From: Mycolicibacterium sp. CBMA 234
GTDB lineage: Bacteria > Actinomycetota > Actinomycetes > Mycobacteriales > Mycobacteriaceae
Reading direction: 5' to 3'
DNA length: 64,000 nucleotides
NCBI RefSeq assembly: GCF_009729415.1
Contig: NZ_MPKW01000009.1
Span: 186,001-250,000, forward strand
A program made the position numbers and the translations under genes. This document shows positions 33,932 to 42,622 of this stretch, in pieces (the stretch's first letter is position 1; each line of letters opens with the position of its first letter). The notes beneath the pieces are model-generated. The model was not told the DNA's origin and searched no databases. It saw nothing but the letters and a program-made list of their open reading frames with translations.

Positions 33932-34372
33932 ATGGCAGTCAGCGCGTCGCACGAAGTGACCATCGAGGCAACCCCTGAAGAGATCATGGATGTCATCGCC
34001 GATCTCGAGCAGACCCCCGTGTGGTCGCCGCAGTACACCAAGGCCGAGATTCTCGACACCTACGAGAACGGCCGGCCGAAGCAGGCCAAGATGACCATCA
34101 AGGCTGCCGGCATGGCCGATGACCAGATCCTGGAGTACACCTGGACCGACCTCAAGGGCAGTTGGGTGCTGATCAGGTCGTCATCGCTCAAGAAGCAGGA
34201 AGCCTGCTACACGCTGACCCCGGCCGGTAACAAGACCAAGGTGAAATTCGAGATCACCGTCGACCCCGTCATCCCGATCCCCGGTTTCCTGCTGAAGCGC
34301 AGCGTCAGCGGCGGCGCCGAGACGGCCACCGAGGGCTTGCGCAAGTACATGGACAAGCGCAAGAAGGGCTGA
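33932..34372 (+). CDS. SRPBCC-fold lipid-binding-like protein (Rv0854-like)
   Basis: 146 residues. START/Bet v1-type (polyketide cyclase 2) fold with the usual opening EVTIEATPEEIMDVIADLEQTPVWSPQY and closing long helix (GGAETATEGLRKYMDKRKKG). Such proteins bind hydrophobic ligands in a deep pocket. Followed by the CoA transferase/racemase gene and a second paralog, the arrangement Rv0854-Rv0855-Rv0856. The ligand is probably an acyl or sterol-like molecule handled by the CoA enzyme (inference). Confidence 0.82.
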   Translation: MAVSASHEVTIEATPEEIMDVIADLEQTPVWSPQYTKAEILDTYENGRPKQAKMTIKAAGMADDQILEYTWTDLKGSWVLIRSSSLKKQEACYTLTPAGNKTKVKFEITVDPVIPIPGFLLKRSVSGGAETATEGLRKYMDKRKKG

Positions 34373-34419
34373 CGCACACCGGGATTCAGCCTCGCCGACC
34401 CATGGTCTAACGTCGCGGG

Positions 34420-35499
34420 ATGACAAATGTGGGCCCATTGGCCGGTGTGAAGGTGATCGAACTCGGCGGGATCGGCCCTGGGCCACACACCGCGATGATG
34501 TTGGCCGACCTCGGCGCCGACGTGGTGCGGGTGCGTCGCCCCGGCGGCCTGACCATGCCGGCTGAGAACGTCGACCTGCTGCACCGCGGCAAGCGAATCG
34601 TCGACTTGGACGTCAAGTCCGATCCGGGTGCGCTGCTGGCGTTGGCCGCGAAAGCCGATGTGCTGCTTGATTGTTTCCGTCCCGGCACGTGTGAACGGCT
34701 GGGTGTCGGACCGGCCGAGTGCGAGGCCGTCAACCCCCGCCTGATCTTCGCGCGGATCACCGGCTGGGGCCAGGACGGGCCGTTGGCGCAGACCGCCGGC
34801 CATGACATCAACTACCTGTCGCAGACCGGTGCGCTCTCGGCCATCGGATACCGCGACCGGCCGCCGGTGGCGCCGCTGAACTTGGTCGCCGACTTCGGCG
34901 GCGGTTCCATGCTGGTGCTGATCGGCATCGTGACGGCGCTCTACGAACGCGAGCAGTCCGGCCGCGGCCAAGTGGTGGACGCCGCCATGGTCGACGGCGT
35001 CAGCATGCTCGCGCAGATGATGTGGACCATGAAGGCCACGGGCGTCATGAAGGACCAGCGCGAGTCGTTTCTGCTGGACGGCGGCGCCCCCTACTACCGC
35101 GTCTACGAAACCTCCGACGGCGGCTATATGGCGGTTGGTTCGATCGAGCCGCAGTTCTTCGCGCAGCTGCTCGTGGGCCTTGGTCTGGATGCCGGCGAGG
35201 TGCCGAACCAGTTCGACCTGGCACGTTACGACGAGATGCGGGAAATCTTTGCTGCGCGCTTCGCGAGCCGGACCCGTGAGCAGTGGACGGAGACGTTCGC
35301 CGGTACGGACGCCTGCGTCACGCCGGTGCTCAGTTGGACCGAGGCTGCGGCCGGCGAACACCTGAGGGCCAGGTCGACCATCGTGACCGTCGACGGCGTC
35401 GACCAGGCGGCGCCGGCACCGCGGTTTTCCCGAACCCCGTCCGGTCCCGTCGGTGCCCCGCCGCAGCAGACGACACCGATCGACGAACTCGGTTGGTAA
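34420..35499 (+). CDS. far: Alpha-methylacyl-CoA racemase / CaiB-BaiF CoA-transferase family
   Basis: 359 residues. N-terminal GVKVIELGGIGPGPHTAMMLADLGADVVRVRRP and catalytic-region ITGWGQDGPLAQTAGHDINYL match alpha-methylacyl-CoA racemases; the His of AGHDINY and the downstream Asp of LVADFGGGSM are the usual catalytic pair. The family epimerises 2-methyl-branched acyl-CoAs so that beta-oxidation can proceed, or transfers CoA. Corresponds to Rv0855 (far). Lies between two SRPBCC genes. Confidence 0.86.
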   Translation: MTNVGPLAGVKVIELGGIGPGPHTAMMLADLGADVVRVRRPGGLTMPAENVDLLHRGKRIVDLDVKSDPGALLALAAKADVLLDCFRPGTCERLGVGPAECEAVNPRLIFARITGWGQDGPLAQTAGHDINYLSQTGALSAIGYRDRPPVAPLNLVADFGGGSMLVLIGIVTALYEREQSGRGQVVDAAMVDGVSMLAQMMWTMKATGVMKDQRESFLLDGGAPYYRVYETSDGGYMAVGSIEPQFFAQLLVGLGLDAGEVPNQFDLARYDEMREIFAARFASRTREQWTETFAGTDACVTPVLSWTEAAAGEHLRARSTIVTVDGVDQAAPAPRFSRTPSGPVGAPPQQTTPIDELGW

Positions 35500-35563
35500 C
35501 GGTTTAAAAGTTAGCTGGCGCAATCTCTATACGAGGCCGGTGTAGAGGACTAAATTTGCCCTT

Positions 35564-36001
35564 ATGGCAGTTATGGCGTCCCGAGAGCTGGTGATCGACG
35601 CCTCGCCCGAAGCCATCATGGATGCGCTGGCCGACATGGACGAGGTGTCTCAGTGGTCGAGCTTGCACCGGGAATTACATGTACTGGACCGATATCCCGA
35701 TGGTCGTCCGCATCACGTCAAGGCCACTGTGAAGATCATGGGAATCACCGATAAGGAGCTTCTGGAGTACCACTGGGGCCAAGACTGGATGGTGTGGGAC
35801 GCGAGCGATACCATCCAACAACGCGGCCAGCATGCCGAGTACAAATTAACTCGTGAGGGCGATCAGACGCGGGTTCGGTTCGACATCATCGTCGACCTGG
35901 TGGCCCCCATTCCAGAGTTCTTGGTGCGTCGCGCGCGCAAATTGGTGCTCGATGCAGCGGTCGACCGGCTGCGGGGCCGAGTTACGCGTTTCTACGGCTA
36001 G
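35564..36001 (+). CDS. SRPBCC-fold protein, second paralog (Rv0856-like)
   Basis: 145 residues (142 if started at the second ATG, 35573). Opens with SRELVIDASPEAIMDALADMDEVSQWSSLH and ends in the amphipathic helix DAAVDRLRGRVTRFYG. Clear relative of the gene at 33.9 kb on the other side of far. No ribosome site is obvious. The immediately downstream GntR gene may be co-transcribed. Confidence 0.8.
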   Translation: MAVMASRELVIDASPEAIMDALADMDEVSQWSSLHRELHVLDRYPDGRPHHVKATVKIMGITDKELLEYHWGQDWMVWDASDTIQQRGQHAEYKLTREGDQTRVRFDIIVDLVAPIPEFLVRRARKLVLDAAVDRLRGRVTRFYG

Positions 36002-36028
36002 TCCGCAGTCCGGCGATAGGGAGCGCGT

Positions 36029-36736
36029 ATGACAGACCGCCCTCCTTCTCCACTGTTGGAGAAGCTGATGGTGGTGCGGCATGGGGGGCCGCAGCAGACC
36101 GTGGTGACAGAGCTGCGTCGGGTGATTCTGGGAGGTGACGCGCCGCCGGGGACGGCGGTGCCGCTGGCTGAGGTCGCAGAGTTTTTCGGGGTCAGCCACA
36201 TCCCGGTGCGCGAGGCGCTCAAGACCCTGATCAGCGAGGGGCTGGTGACGCACCGGCCGAACTCCGGCTACACCGTCGCGCGGATGACGAAGCAGGAACT
36301 GCACGAGATGTACCTCGTGCGTGCCGCACTGGAGGCGGCGGCGCTCTCCTGCGCCGCGGAACGGGCCACGGATCATGAGCGAGCTATCGCGGTCGAGGCC
36401 AATGAGCGCATGGCACAAGCGATTCGGGATTCCGATGGCGCGGCGTTCCAGCGCGAGAGCCGCAACTTCCACATGGCGCTGGTGCGTCCGTCGGGCATGC
36501 GTCGGCTGCTGGCCATTCTTGAAATGTCTTGGAACATGATGGAACCCGTGCAGGCGATGCTGCACGTGACGCCGGACGACCGGGCCAGCCTCAACGGCGA
36601 CCACGACGAGATGCTCGAGGCCTTCCTGGCCCGGGATATTGAACGCCTCAGCGCCGTGGCGCAGCGCCACAACGACCGCGTGGACGCCGCGATCGCGACC
36701 CTGCCCACCGACACCGGGTTGCTTCACGGCGAGTGA
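36029..36736 (+). CDS. GntR-family regulator (FCD/FadR-type)
   Basis: 235 residues; AGGGAG precedes the ATG. Winged helix at about 20-85 (VVTELRRVILGGDAPPGTAVPLAEVAEFFGVSHIPVREALKTLISEGLV) and an all-helical FCD effector domain (95-225; MYLVRAALEAAALSCAA and the metal-site-like NFHMALV...GDHDEMLEAF). FCD domains bind carboxylic acids or acyl compounds through a metal. A role in controlling the neighbouring far/SRPBCC genes is inferred from position. Its stop lies in a palindrome shared with dapC. Confidence 0.87.
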   Translation: MTDRPPSPLLEKLMVVRHGGPQQTVVTELRRVILGGDAPPGTAVPLAEVAEFFGVSHIPVREALKTLISEGLVTHRPNSGYTVARMTKQELHEMYLVRAALEAAALSCAAERATDHERAIAVEANERMAQAIRDSDGAAFQRESRNFHMALVRPSGMRRLLAILEMSWNMMEPVQAMLHVTPDDRASLNGDHDEMLEAFLARDIERLSAVAQRHNDRVDAAIATLPTDTGLLHGE

Positions 36737-36785
36737 TTTGTGCACGATTTTCCGCGGTAGGCGCGGATTTTCGTGCACAAATCAC
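36733..36785. terminator. 53-bp palindrome between convergent gntR and dapC
   Basis: The arms share GTGATTTGTGCACGA and TCCGCG, interrupted by a TTT/AAA mismatch, around a 5-nt loop. It contains both stop codons. The sequence is unrelated to the GAGCAGACG palindromes but has the same position, so a bidirectional terminator is likely. Confidence 0.65.
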
Positions 36786-37957
36786 AGGGTGCGGAGCCGG
36801 CTGATCGCCTCATCGAGAGTGTCGTCGCGTTTGCAGAAAGCGAAGCGCACCAAGTGATTCCAGCCCGCTGAGTCGGGGGAATCCGGGTCGAGGAACGCCG
36901 ACATCGGAATGGCCGCGACGCCGACCCGCTCGGGTAGCCGCGCGCAGAACGCGGTGCTGTCGTCATAACCCAACGGGCGGGGATCGGCGCACAGGAAATA
37001 GGTGCCGAAGCTGTCGTGGACGTCGAATCCGATATCGGTCAAGGCGCCGGCCAACCGGTCGCGCTTGCCGCGGTAGGACTTTCGCAGCGCGGCCACCCAG
37101 GCGTCCTCGTGATCCAGCGCGTGTGCGACGGCCGGCTGGAACGGCGCGCCCCCGACGTACGTCAGGTACTGCTTGGCCGCGCGCACCCCGGCGATCAGGT
37201 TGGCCGGCCCGCAGGCCCAGCCGATCTTCCAGCCCGTGCAGTTGAACATCTTTGCGGCACTGGAGATAGTGACGGTCCGCTCGGCCATGCCCGGATAGCG
37301 GGCCAGTGGCAGGTGCTGGTGACCGTCGAACGTCAGCTGTTCGTAGACCTCGTCGGTGATGACCAGAAGGTTGTGCTCGATCGCGAGCGCGGCTATGGCC
37401 GTCAGTTCGTCGTGGGTGACGACCATGCCCGTCGGGTTGTGCGGGGAGTTGAGGATCAGGGCACGGGTCTGCGGCGTGATCGCGGCGCGGAGCCGGTCAA
37501 TGTCGATGGCGAAGCCGTGGTCGTCGGCGACCAGCGGGACGACGACCCGCTTGCAGCCGGCCATGGCGAGCACCGGGGAGTAGGAGTCGTAAAAGGGTGC
37601 GATGACCAGTACCTCGGAGCCCGGCTCGACCAGGCCGATGACCGCCGACGCGATGGCTTCCGTCGCGCCGACGGTGACCAGCACTTCAGTGTCCGGGTCG
37701 TATTCGATGCCGTAGTGCCGCTGGCGCTGGGCGGCGATGGCCTGGCGCAGCGGCGCGATCCCCGGGCCGGGTGGGTATTGGTTGACGCCGTCAGCGATGG
37801 CGTGCTGTGCTACCGCGAGCATCGGCGCGGGGCCGTCCTCGTCGGGAAAGCCCTGGCCGAGATTGACGGCACCGACCCGAGCGGCCAGTGCCGACATCTC
37901 GGCGAAGATGGTGGAGGCGTAGGGCCGCAGGTGGGCGACCATCCCCGGAGGCGTCAC
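36782..37957 (-). CDS. dapC: PLP aminotransferase (DapC / class I)
   Basis: 391 residues from a GTG that overlaps the upstream membrane-protein stop by 4 nt. Fold-type I aminotransferase: SPHNPTGMV, ITDEVYEQLTF and the PLP-lysine segment SSAAKMFNCTGWKIGW; the arginine for substrate carboxylate is in the C-terminal VRFAFC. The ortholog Rv0858c is annotated as N-succinyldiaminopimelate aminotransferase of lysine/DAP synthesis, though such enzymes often accept other 2-oxo acids. Co-transcribed with the DUF2834 gene. Confidence 0.87.
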   Translation of the reverse strand: MTPPGMVAHLRPYASTIFAEMSALAARVGAVNLGQGFPDEDGPAPMLAVAQHAIADGVNQYPPGPGIAPLRQAIAAQRQRHYGIEYDPDTEVLVTVGATEAIASAVIGLVEPGSEVLVIAPFYDSYSPVLAMAGCKRVVVPLVADDHGFAIDIDRLRAAITPQTRALILNSPHNPTGMVVTHDELTAIAALAIEHNLLVITDEVYEQLTFDGHQHLPLARYPGMAERTVTISSAAKMFNCTGWKIGWACGPANLIAGVRAAKQYLTYVGGAPFQPAVAHALDHEDAWVAALRKSYRGKRDRLAGALTDIGFDVHDSFGTYFLCADPRPLGYDDSTAFCARLPERVGVAAIPMSAFLDPDSPDSAGWNHLVRFAFCKRDDTLDEAISRLRTL

Positions 37958-38454
37958 CCCTGGATTGTCGCAGAACTCCTGACGTGGCCTGCCGCACGCT
38001 CATGCCGCTGCTGCCGCGCGATGACCGCGAAGTAGAACGCCAGCGCGAAGGCACAACTGGTGAACAGGCTGCTGACGAAGAACAGCCACGGATGCCGGAT
38101 GCCGCGCCGCACGCCGTCGGCGATGGTGAACAACGGCAGCAGGATGACGTTGATGATGGTGTAGTCCTGGCCGGCCGAGGATGAGGCCGGGTTGACGAAC
38201 ATCAGGCGGATGTAGTCCGACCAGCTGCCCGGCCCGGTGAGCGGATTGCCATCGGCCGGTTGGTAGTCCATGACGAACTTGGTGTTGAAGTAGTAGCCGA
38301 GCGCTATCGAGGCGACGCCGATCACGTAGTAGGCCAACTCAAGTGCCGAGAACGCCGGTCCGCCTGCGGGCTTGCGGAAGACAGCCGGATTGAACTTGAC
38401 GATGAGCGCGATGGTGATCAGTCCGAGGACCGCGTGCACGATGAGCGAGACCAT
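37954..38454 (-). CDS. DUF2834 membrane protein
   Basis: 166 residues with about four hydrophobic segments (residues 3-20, 42-60, 100-118 and 125-147). It resembles DUF2834-type small membrane proteins; no catalytic motif. Overlaps dapC by 4 nt. A TTGACA-17-CAGACT promoter reads toward it; its -35 hexamer is inside the TetR operator at 38482-38503, so this pair is probably under that TetR. Confidence 0.68.
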   Translation of the reverse strand: MVSLIVHAVLGLITIALIVKFNPAVFRKPAGGPAFSALELAYYVIGVASIALGYYFNTKFVMDYQPADGNPLTGPGSWSDYIRLMFVNPASSSAGQDYTIINVILLPLFTIADGVRRGIRHPWLFFVSSLFTSCAFALAFYFAVIARQQRHERAAGHVRSSATIQG

Positions 38455-38481
38455 GCCAGCGGAGTCTGCTCGCCACCGAAT

Positions 38482-38503
38482 GTTTTGTCAATCATGACAA
38501 AAC
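38482..38503. promoter_or_regulatory. TetR operator O1
   Basis: GTTTTGTCA-ATCA-TGACAAAAC, perfect 9-bp arms, in the gap between the divergent DUF2834 and tetR genes. It includes the TTGACA -35 (minus strand) of the DUF2834-dapC promoter. The same palindrome recurs at 39123-39148. Confidence 0.78.
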
Positions 38504-38524
38504 TTTGTGCGGTACCGTTCTCGC

Positions 38525-39124
38525 ATGGTGAAGGCCCCGCTGACCGTCCGGAGCGAACGCACTCGCGAGGCGCTCCGGCAAGCCGCCTTGGTGCGGTTCC
38601 TGGCCCAGGGCGTCGAGGACACCACTGCCGAGGAGATCGCCGCGGACGCCGGGGTGTCGTTGCGCACCTTCTATCGGCATTTCACGTCCAAGCACGAGCT
38701 GCTGTTCGCCGACTACGACGCCGGGCTGCACTGGTTCCGCTCGGCGTTGGTCGGGCGGCCCGTCGACGAGCCACTCTTGGCGTCGGTGCAGGCCGCTATC
38801 TTCGCCTTTCCCTATGACTTTGGCGCGGTCACCAAGATCGCCGCGCTGCGTGATCAGGAGCTTGATCAGGAGCGGATCGTCGGCCACATTCGCCAGGTGG
38901 AGGACGATTTCGCCAATGCCATCGCCGAGCATCTCGGCGCCCGCTCGCCGTCGGCGGACCGGCTGACCGTGGCTGTCACCTCGCGGACTGTCGCGGCCGC
39001 CGTCTTCGGCGCGATGGAGGTCTGGATGCTCGGCGCGGACCGCTCCCTGCCCAACCTGGCCCGGATGTGTCATGCCGCGCTGGATCAGCTGGCGGCCGGA
39101 CTGGGGCCCGCTGGAGTCACCTAA
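38525..39124 (+). CDS. TetR-family regulator flanked by two identical operators
   Basis: 199 residues from ATG 38525, which follows TACCGT by 6 nt (leaderless). TetR helix-turn-helix: TREALRQAALVRFLAQGVEDTTAEEIAADAGVSLRTFYRHFTSKHELLF. The effector domain is helical, hydrophobic and of unknown ligand. The operator palindrome occurs both before the gene (O1) and at its stop codon (O2), so the protein probably controls the divergent DUF2834-dapC unit, itself, and the downstream FAD oxidoreductase. Confidence 0.87.
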   Translation: MVKAPLTVRSERTREALRQAALVRFLAQGVEDTTAEEIAADAGVSLRTFYRHFTSKHELLFADYDAGLHWFRSALVGRPVDEPLLASVQAAIFAFPYDFGAVTKIAALRDQELDQERIVGHIRQVEDDFANAIAEHLGARSPSADRLTVAVTSRTVAAAVFGAMEVWMLGADRSLPNLARMCHAALDQLAAGLGPAGVT

Positions 39125-39148
39125 GTTTTGTCACCATTGACAAAACTT
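39123..39148. promoter_or_regulatory. TetR operator O2
   Basis: AAGTTTTGTCA-CCAT-TGACAAAACTT, perfect 11-bp arms, overlapping the tetR stop. The TTGACA at 39137-39142 is a plausible -35 for the oxidoreductase gene, with CATGGT 18 nt further on. Confidence 0.78.
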
Positions 39149-39172
39149 GCGGACGGGTGCCATGGTGCGTCC

Positions 39173-40723
39173 ATGGCGCAATTCGATGCGATCGTGGTGG
39201 GAGCAGGGCACAACGGGTTGGCTTCGGCGGTCATTCTGCAGAAGGCCGGCCTGCAGACTCTCTGTCTGGAATCCAAGCTGTACTCCGGTGGCATGGCCTC
39301 GACTGTCGAGCTGTTCGACGGCTACAAGTTCGAGATCGCCGGCTCCGAACAGTTCCCGACATCGCTCAAGGTGAGCCAGGAGCTCGGCCTCGACGAGGTG
39401 CCGAGTGTCGAGCAGGAAGTCATGTCGGTCAACCTGCGCGGCGTCGGTGATGAGCCTTTCCTCTTCTACTCCGACCCCATGAAGCTGCTCACCCACATGA
39501 ACGAGGTGCACGGCGCCGAGGCGCTCAACGGTATGGCCGGCCTGATGGCGTGGAGTATGGCGCCGGCACGCGCGCTCGGCCGGTTCGACGCGGGGTTGCC
39601 GCCCAAGACGTATGACGAGATGTACGCCTGTGCCACAAACGAATTCGAGCGCTCGGCCATCACCGACATGCTGTTCGGGTCGGTGACCGACGTGCTGGAC
39701 CGCTACCTGCCGGACAAGGACAAGCACGGCGCCATCCGCGGCATGCTGTGTGTACTGGCGTGCAACACCACCTACCGTGGCCCTGCGACTCCGGGCAGCG
39801 CCGCGGCGCTGGCCTTCGGGCTCGCGGTCCCCACCGATGGCGCGTCGCTGATGCGAAAGCTCAAGGGCGGCATCGGGGCGCTGGCCCGCCACCTCGAGGA
39901 CGCGTTCGTCGCACACGGCGGTGAGGTCCGGTTGCGCAGTGCGGTCGCGGCCATCACCGTCGACGACGGGAAGGTCACCGGCGTCCGGCTGGACGACGGC
40001 ACGGAAATCACTGCGCCCGTGGTGGTTTCGTCGCTGGCGCCGTCGGTGACGGTGGATCGGCTGCTCGGCGGGGCCGTGCCCGACGACGTGCGGGCGCGCT
40101 ATGCCCGCGTCGACCACCGGGGCAGCTACCTGCAGATGCACTTCGCGCTCGACGGCATCCCGGAGTTCGCGGAGCCCTACGAAATGCTCAATAACCCCGA
40201 ATTGCAAGGCACCATCGGCCTTTTCAGCACTCCGGAGGAACTGCAGCAGCAGTGGGAGGACAGTCGTCGGGGCATTGTGCCGGCCGACCCGTCGATCGCC
40301 TGGCAGATTCCGTCGGTCCAGGATCCTGGGCTGGCACCTCCGGGCAAGCATGCGTCGTCGGCGTTCGCGCTGTGGTTCCCGGTTGAAGGGGATGGCGACT
40401 ACGGCACGATGAAACGTGAAATGGGACAACGGGTTATCGACAAGATCACCCGGATCGCGCCCAACTTCGAGAAGCTGATTCTGCGGCACACCACGTTCAC
40501 GCCGCGGCACATGGACCGCATGTTCGGTGCCCCCGGCGGCGACTTCTGCCACGGCCTGATCCACCCCGAGCAGATGGGCCCCAACCGGCCCGGTCCGCGC
40601 GGCTACCTCGACCAGGAGCTGCCGGTCGAGGGGCTCTACCTGGGCAGCGCCGGCTGTCACGGCGGGCCGGCCGTCAACTTCATCCCCGGCTACAACGCCG
40701 CCCACGCCGTGTTGGGCGACTGA
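39173..40723 (+). CDS. FAD-dependent phytoene-desaturase-like oxidoreductase
   Basis: 516 residues from ATG 39173; the longer frame would run through operator O2. Dinucleotide-binding N-terminus FDAIVVGAGHNGLASAVILQKAG, followed by LESKLYSGGMAS, and the FAD-closing C-terminus GLYLGSAGCHGGPAVNFIPGYNAA, the pattern of CrtI/phytoene-desaturase and related amine-oxidase-like proteins. Substrate not predictable; carotenoid genes are not seen nearby. Probably under the TetR encoded just upstream. Confidence 0.84.
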   Translation: MAQFDAIVVGAGHNGLASAVILQKAGLQTLCLESKLYSGGMASTVELFDGYKFEIAGSEQFPTSLKVSQELGLDEVPSVEQEVMSVNLRGVGDEPFLFYSDPMKLLTHMNEVHGAEALNGMAGLMAWSMAPARALGRFDAGLPPKTYDEMYACATNEFERSAITDMLFGSVTDVLDRYLPDKDKHGAIRGMLCVLACNTTYRGPATPGSAAALAFGLAVPTDGASLMRKLKGGIGALARHLEDAFVAHGGEVRLRSAVAAITVDDGKVTGVRLDDGTEITAPVVVSSLAPSVTVDRLLGGAVPDDVRARYARVDHRGSYLQMHFALDGIPEFAEPYEMLNNPELQGTIGLFSTPEELQQQWEDSRRGIVPADPSIAWQIPSVQDPGLAPPGKHASSAFALWFPVEGDGDYGTMKREMGQRVIDKITRIAPNFEKLILRHTTFTPRHMDRMFGAPGGDFCHGLIHPEQMGPNRPGPRGYLDQELPVEGLYLGSAGCHGGPAVNFIPGYNAAHAVLGD

Positions 40724-40801
40724 CTCGGTAGGGGAGTTGGGCGAGCGGCCCGCCCAACCGGTGGGTTAGTCTCCTGAGGCAGTGTTGCCTGAGGAGGCCC
40801 T

Positions 40802-41812
40802 ATGACCAGTGCCGAACGCATCAACGAGCCCACTGAACCCCGAGCGGCCTATGCCGGCCCGGAGTGGATGGGCAAGGCCAATTGGCACTCGGTCGCCGAG
40901 ACCTACCTGCTCAAGGCCATGAAACCGCTGCTGTTCCTGCTCACCAAGGTGATGCTGGCGATCAACAAGCGGTTTCCCCAGGTCCTGCTGAACCGCGCAT
41001 ACGACGGCTCTGAACGCGTGATGGGCTGGGTGCCTGCCGCGAAGGGATCGCGTACCGAGAAGGTCCAGCTGCCGAACTGCCCGGCGGAATGGGTGTGGAA
41101 CGAGACCACGCCGCCCGTCGACGGTCGCGTCGTCATTTACTTCCACGGCTCGGCGTTCATCGCGCTCGGCATCAACAGCCACCGGCCGCTGGTCAGCAAT
41201 ATCGCCCGGGACAGCCGCGCTCGTGCGTTGAGCGTCGCGTACCGGTTATGCCCGCGCAATCTGGTCGAGGACGCTGTCGACGACGGCGTCGATGCCTACC
41301 GCTACGTGCTGGCGCAGGGTGTAAAACCCGAGAACATTGTGCTCGCCGGGGACTCGGCCGGCGGCTTCATCGCGGCCATGACCGCCGTCGCGGTGCGTGA
41401 CCTGGGGCTGACGCAGCCTGCGGGCTGCGTGCTGCTCTCCGCGGCCACCGACAGCGACATGACGCCGAAATATGAAGCCGCCGCACGCATTCCGGACGCC
41501 ACCTTCCCCATCGACTTCCTGCGGATGATCAGCGAGGTCTTCCTGCTACGCAACGGCGCACTGGGCCCGATTCCGTCTCCGGTGGACGCCGATCTGCACG
41601 GCCTGGGGCCGTTCCTGCTGCAGGTGGGTTCGGAAGAGGCGCTGCGCCCGGATTCGGAACTCATGGCCGAGCGGCTCGCGGAGGCGGGCGTGCCGGTGCG
41701 GCTGCAGGTCTTCGACCGCGGCGTCCACGTTTTCCAGGCCTTCGCCTTCTCGAACCCGGACGCCCGTCGCGCGATCAAGGAGATCGCCGCGTTCGTCGAC
41801 GGTGTTGTCTGA
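40802..41812 (+). CDS. Alpha/beta hydrolase, hormone-sensitive-lipase type
   Basis: 336 residues after GAGGAGG. Nucleophile elbow GDSAGG and C-terminal His in FDRGVHVFQAF are clear. The oxyanion-hole motif is HGSAF instead of the family HGGGF. The N-terminal region is long with a hydrophobic helix (LLKAMKPLLFLLTKVMLAI), suggesting membrane association. It probably hydrolyses acyl esters. Converges with another hydrolase gene. Confidence 0.84.
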   Translation: MTSAERINEPTEPRAAYAGPEWMGKANWHSVAETYLLKAMKPLLFLLTKVMLAINKRFPQVLLNRAYDGSERVMGWVPAAKGSRTEKVQLPNCPAEWVWNETTPPVDGRVVIYFHGSAFIALGINSHRPLVSNIARDSRARALSVAYRLCPRNLVEDAVDDGVDAYRYVLAQGVKPENIVLAGDSAGGFIAAMTAVAVRDLGLTQPAGCVLLSAATDSDMTPKYEAAARIPDATFPIDFLRMISEVFLLRNGALGPIPSPVDADLHGLGPFLLQVGSEEALRPDSELMAERLAEAGVPVRLQVFDRGVHVFQAFAFSNPDARRAIKEIAAFVDGVV

Positions 41813-41827
41813 GCGCAACGCTCAACG

Positions 41828-42622
41828 CTAGAAACCCTGCGCGCCCAGCCAGATCCGGATCCGGTCGGCGACGTCGCGCCATCCCGGCTCGAGCATCATG
41901 TTGTGCCCCATGCCCGGAAACAGTTCGGCCGTTGTGCCGAACGCCCGCGCGGTGGCATGCACCTCGAAATTGGCGATGGTGCCGTCCTCGACGCCGCCGA
42001 GAACCAGGACCGGCACACGCACCGCGGCGGGTTTGGGCAGCCGGAACGCCATGTCGGTGAACACCGCGTGGATGCTGTCGTTCTCCACTCGTGCTGCGCA
42101 ATCCACCACGATCTCTTCTGGTGTGCCGGGGGAGAAGAGGTGCTCGCGGGCCAGCGCCGGCGTATTGAAAATGCCGTGATGCCGACCAATGATGTTCTCG
42201 CGCATCGCAATCCACGGATGATTGCGCCAGACCCGCAGGGCTCCGCGCATGATGCCCTGGGGTGGCGTCGATGCTAGTAGGACGGCAGCGGGAGCGTCGC
42301 CGTCCTCGAAATGCTTCTGAATGATGAAGCCGCCCGTCGAATGACCGACGAGGATCGGGGCCGTGCCGAGGTCAGCGGCCACCCGGCGCGCGTCGGCCAG
42401 ATAGTCGGCGATGGTGCATTGGCGCAGCGGCTTGTTCGTCCCGCTGTTGCCGTGGCCGCGGTAGCTCGGCGCGACGGCCCGGAAACCGTGTTCGGCGAAG
42501 TAGTCCAGGAAGTGTTCGTCCCAGCACCAGGCCGCGTGGCAGCCGCCGTGCAGGAACAGCAGCGGGACCGGATGCGCCGGGGTGCACACGCCCTTGTCGA
42601 TGACTTCCAACATGGTCACCAA
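41828..42622 (-). CDS. Alpha/beta hydrolase, alpha/beta-fold lipase/esterase type
   Basis: 264 residues (261 from the second ATG). LLFLHGGCHAAWCWDEHF, nucleophile GHSTGG, Asp in VLGGVEDGTI and His in MGHNMMLEP form a complete triad. Cap-domain region about 115-185. Substrate unknown. No link to the fad genes is visible apart from proximity. Confidence 0.83.
   Translation of the reverse strand: MVTMLEVIDKGVCTPAHPVPLLFLHGGCHAAWCWDEHFLDYFAEHGFRAVAPSYRGHGNSGTNKPLRQCTIADYLADARRVAADLGTAPILVGHSTGGFIIQKHFEDGDAPAAVLLASTPPQGIMRGALRVWRNHPWIAMRENIIGRHHGIFNTPALAREHLFSPGTPEEIVVDCAARVENDSIHAVFTDMAFRLPKPAAVRVPVLVLGGVEDGTIANFEVHATARAFGTTAELFPGMGHNMMLEPGWRDVADRIRIWLGAQGF

Noticed and set aside
39131..40705. 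524-residue minus-strand frame opposite the FAD oxidoreductase
   Set aside because: The plus-strand gene has intact FAD motifs and a promoter; the antisense frame is an Arg/His/Val-rich shadow.
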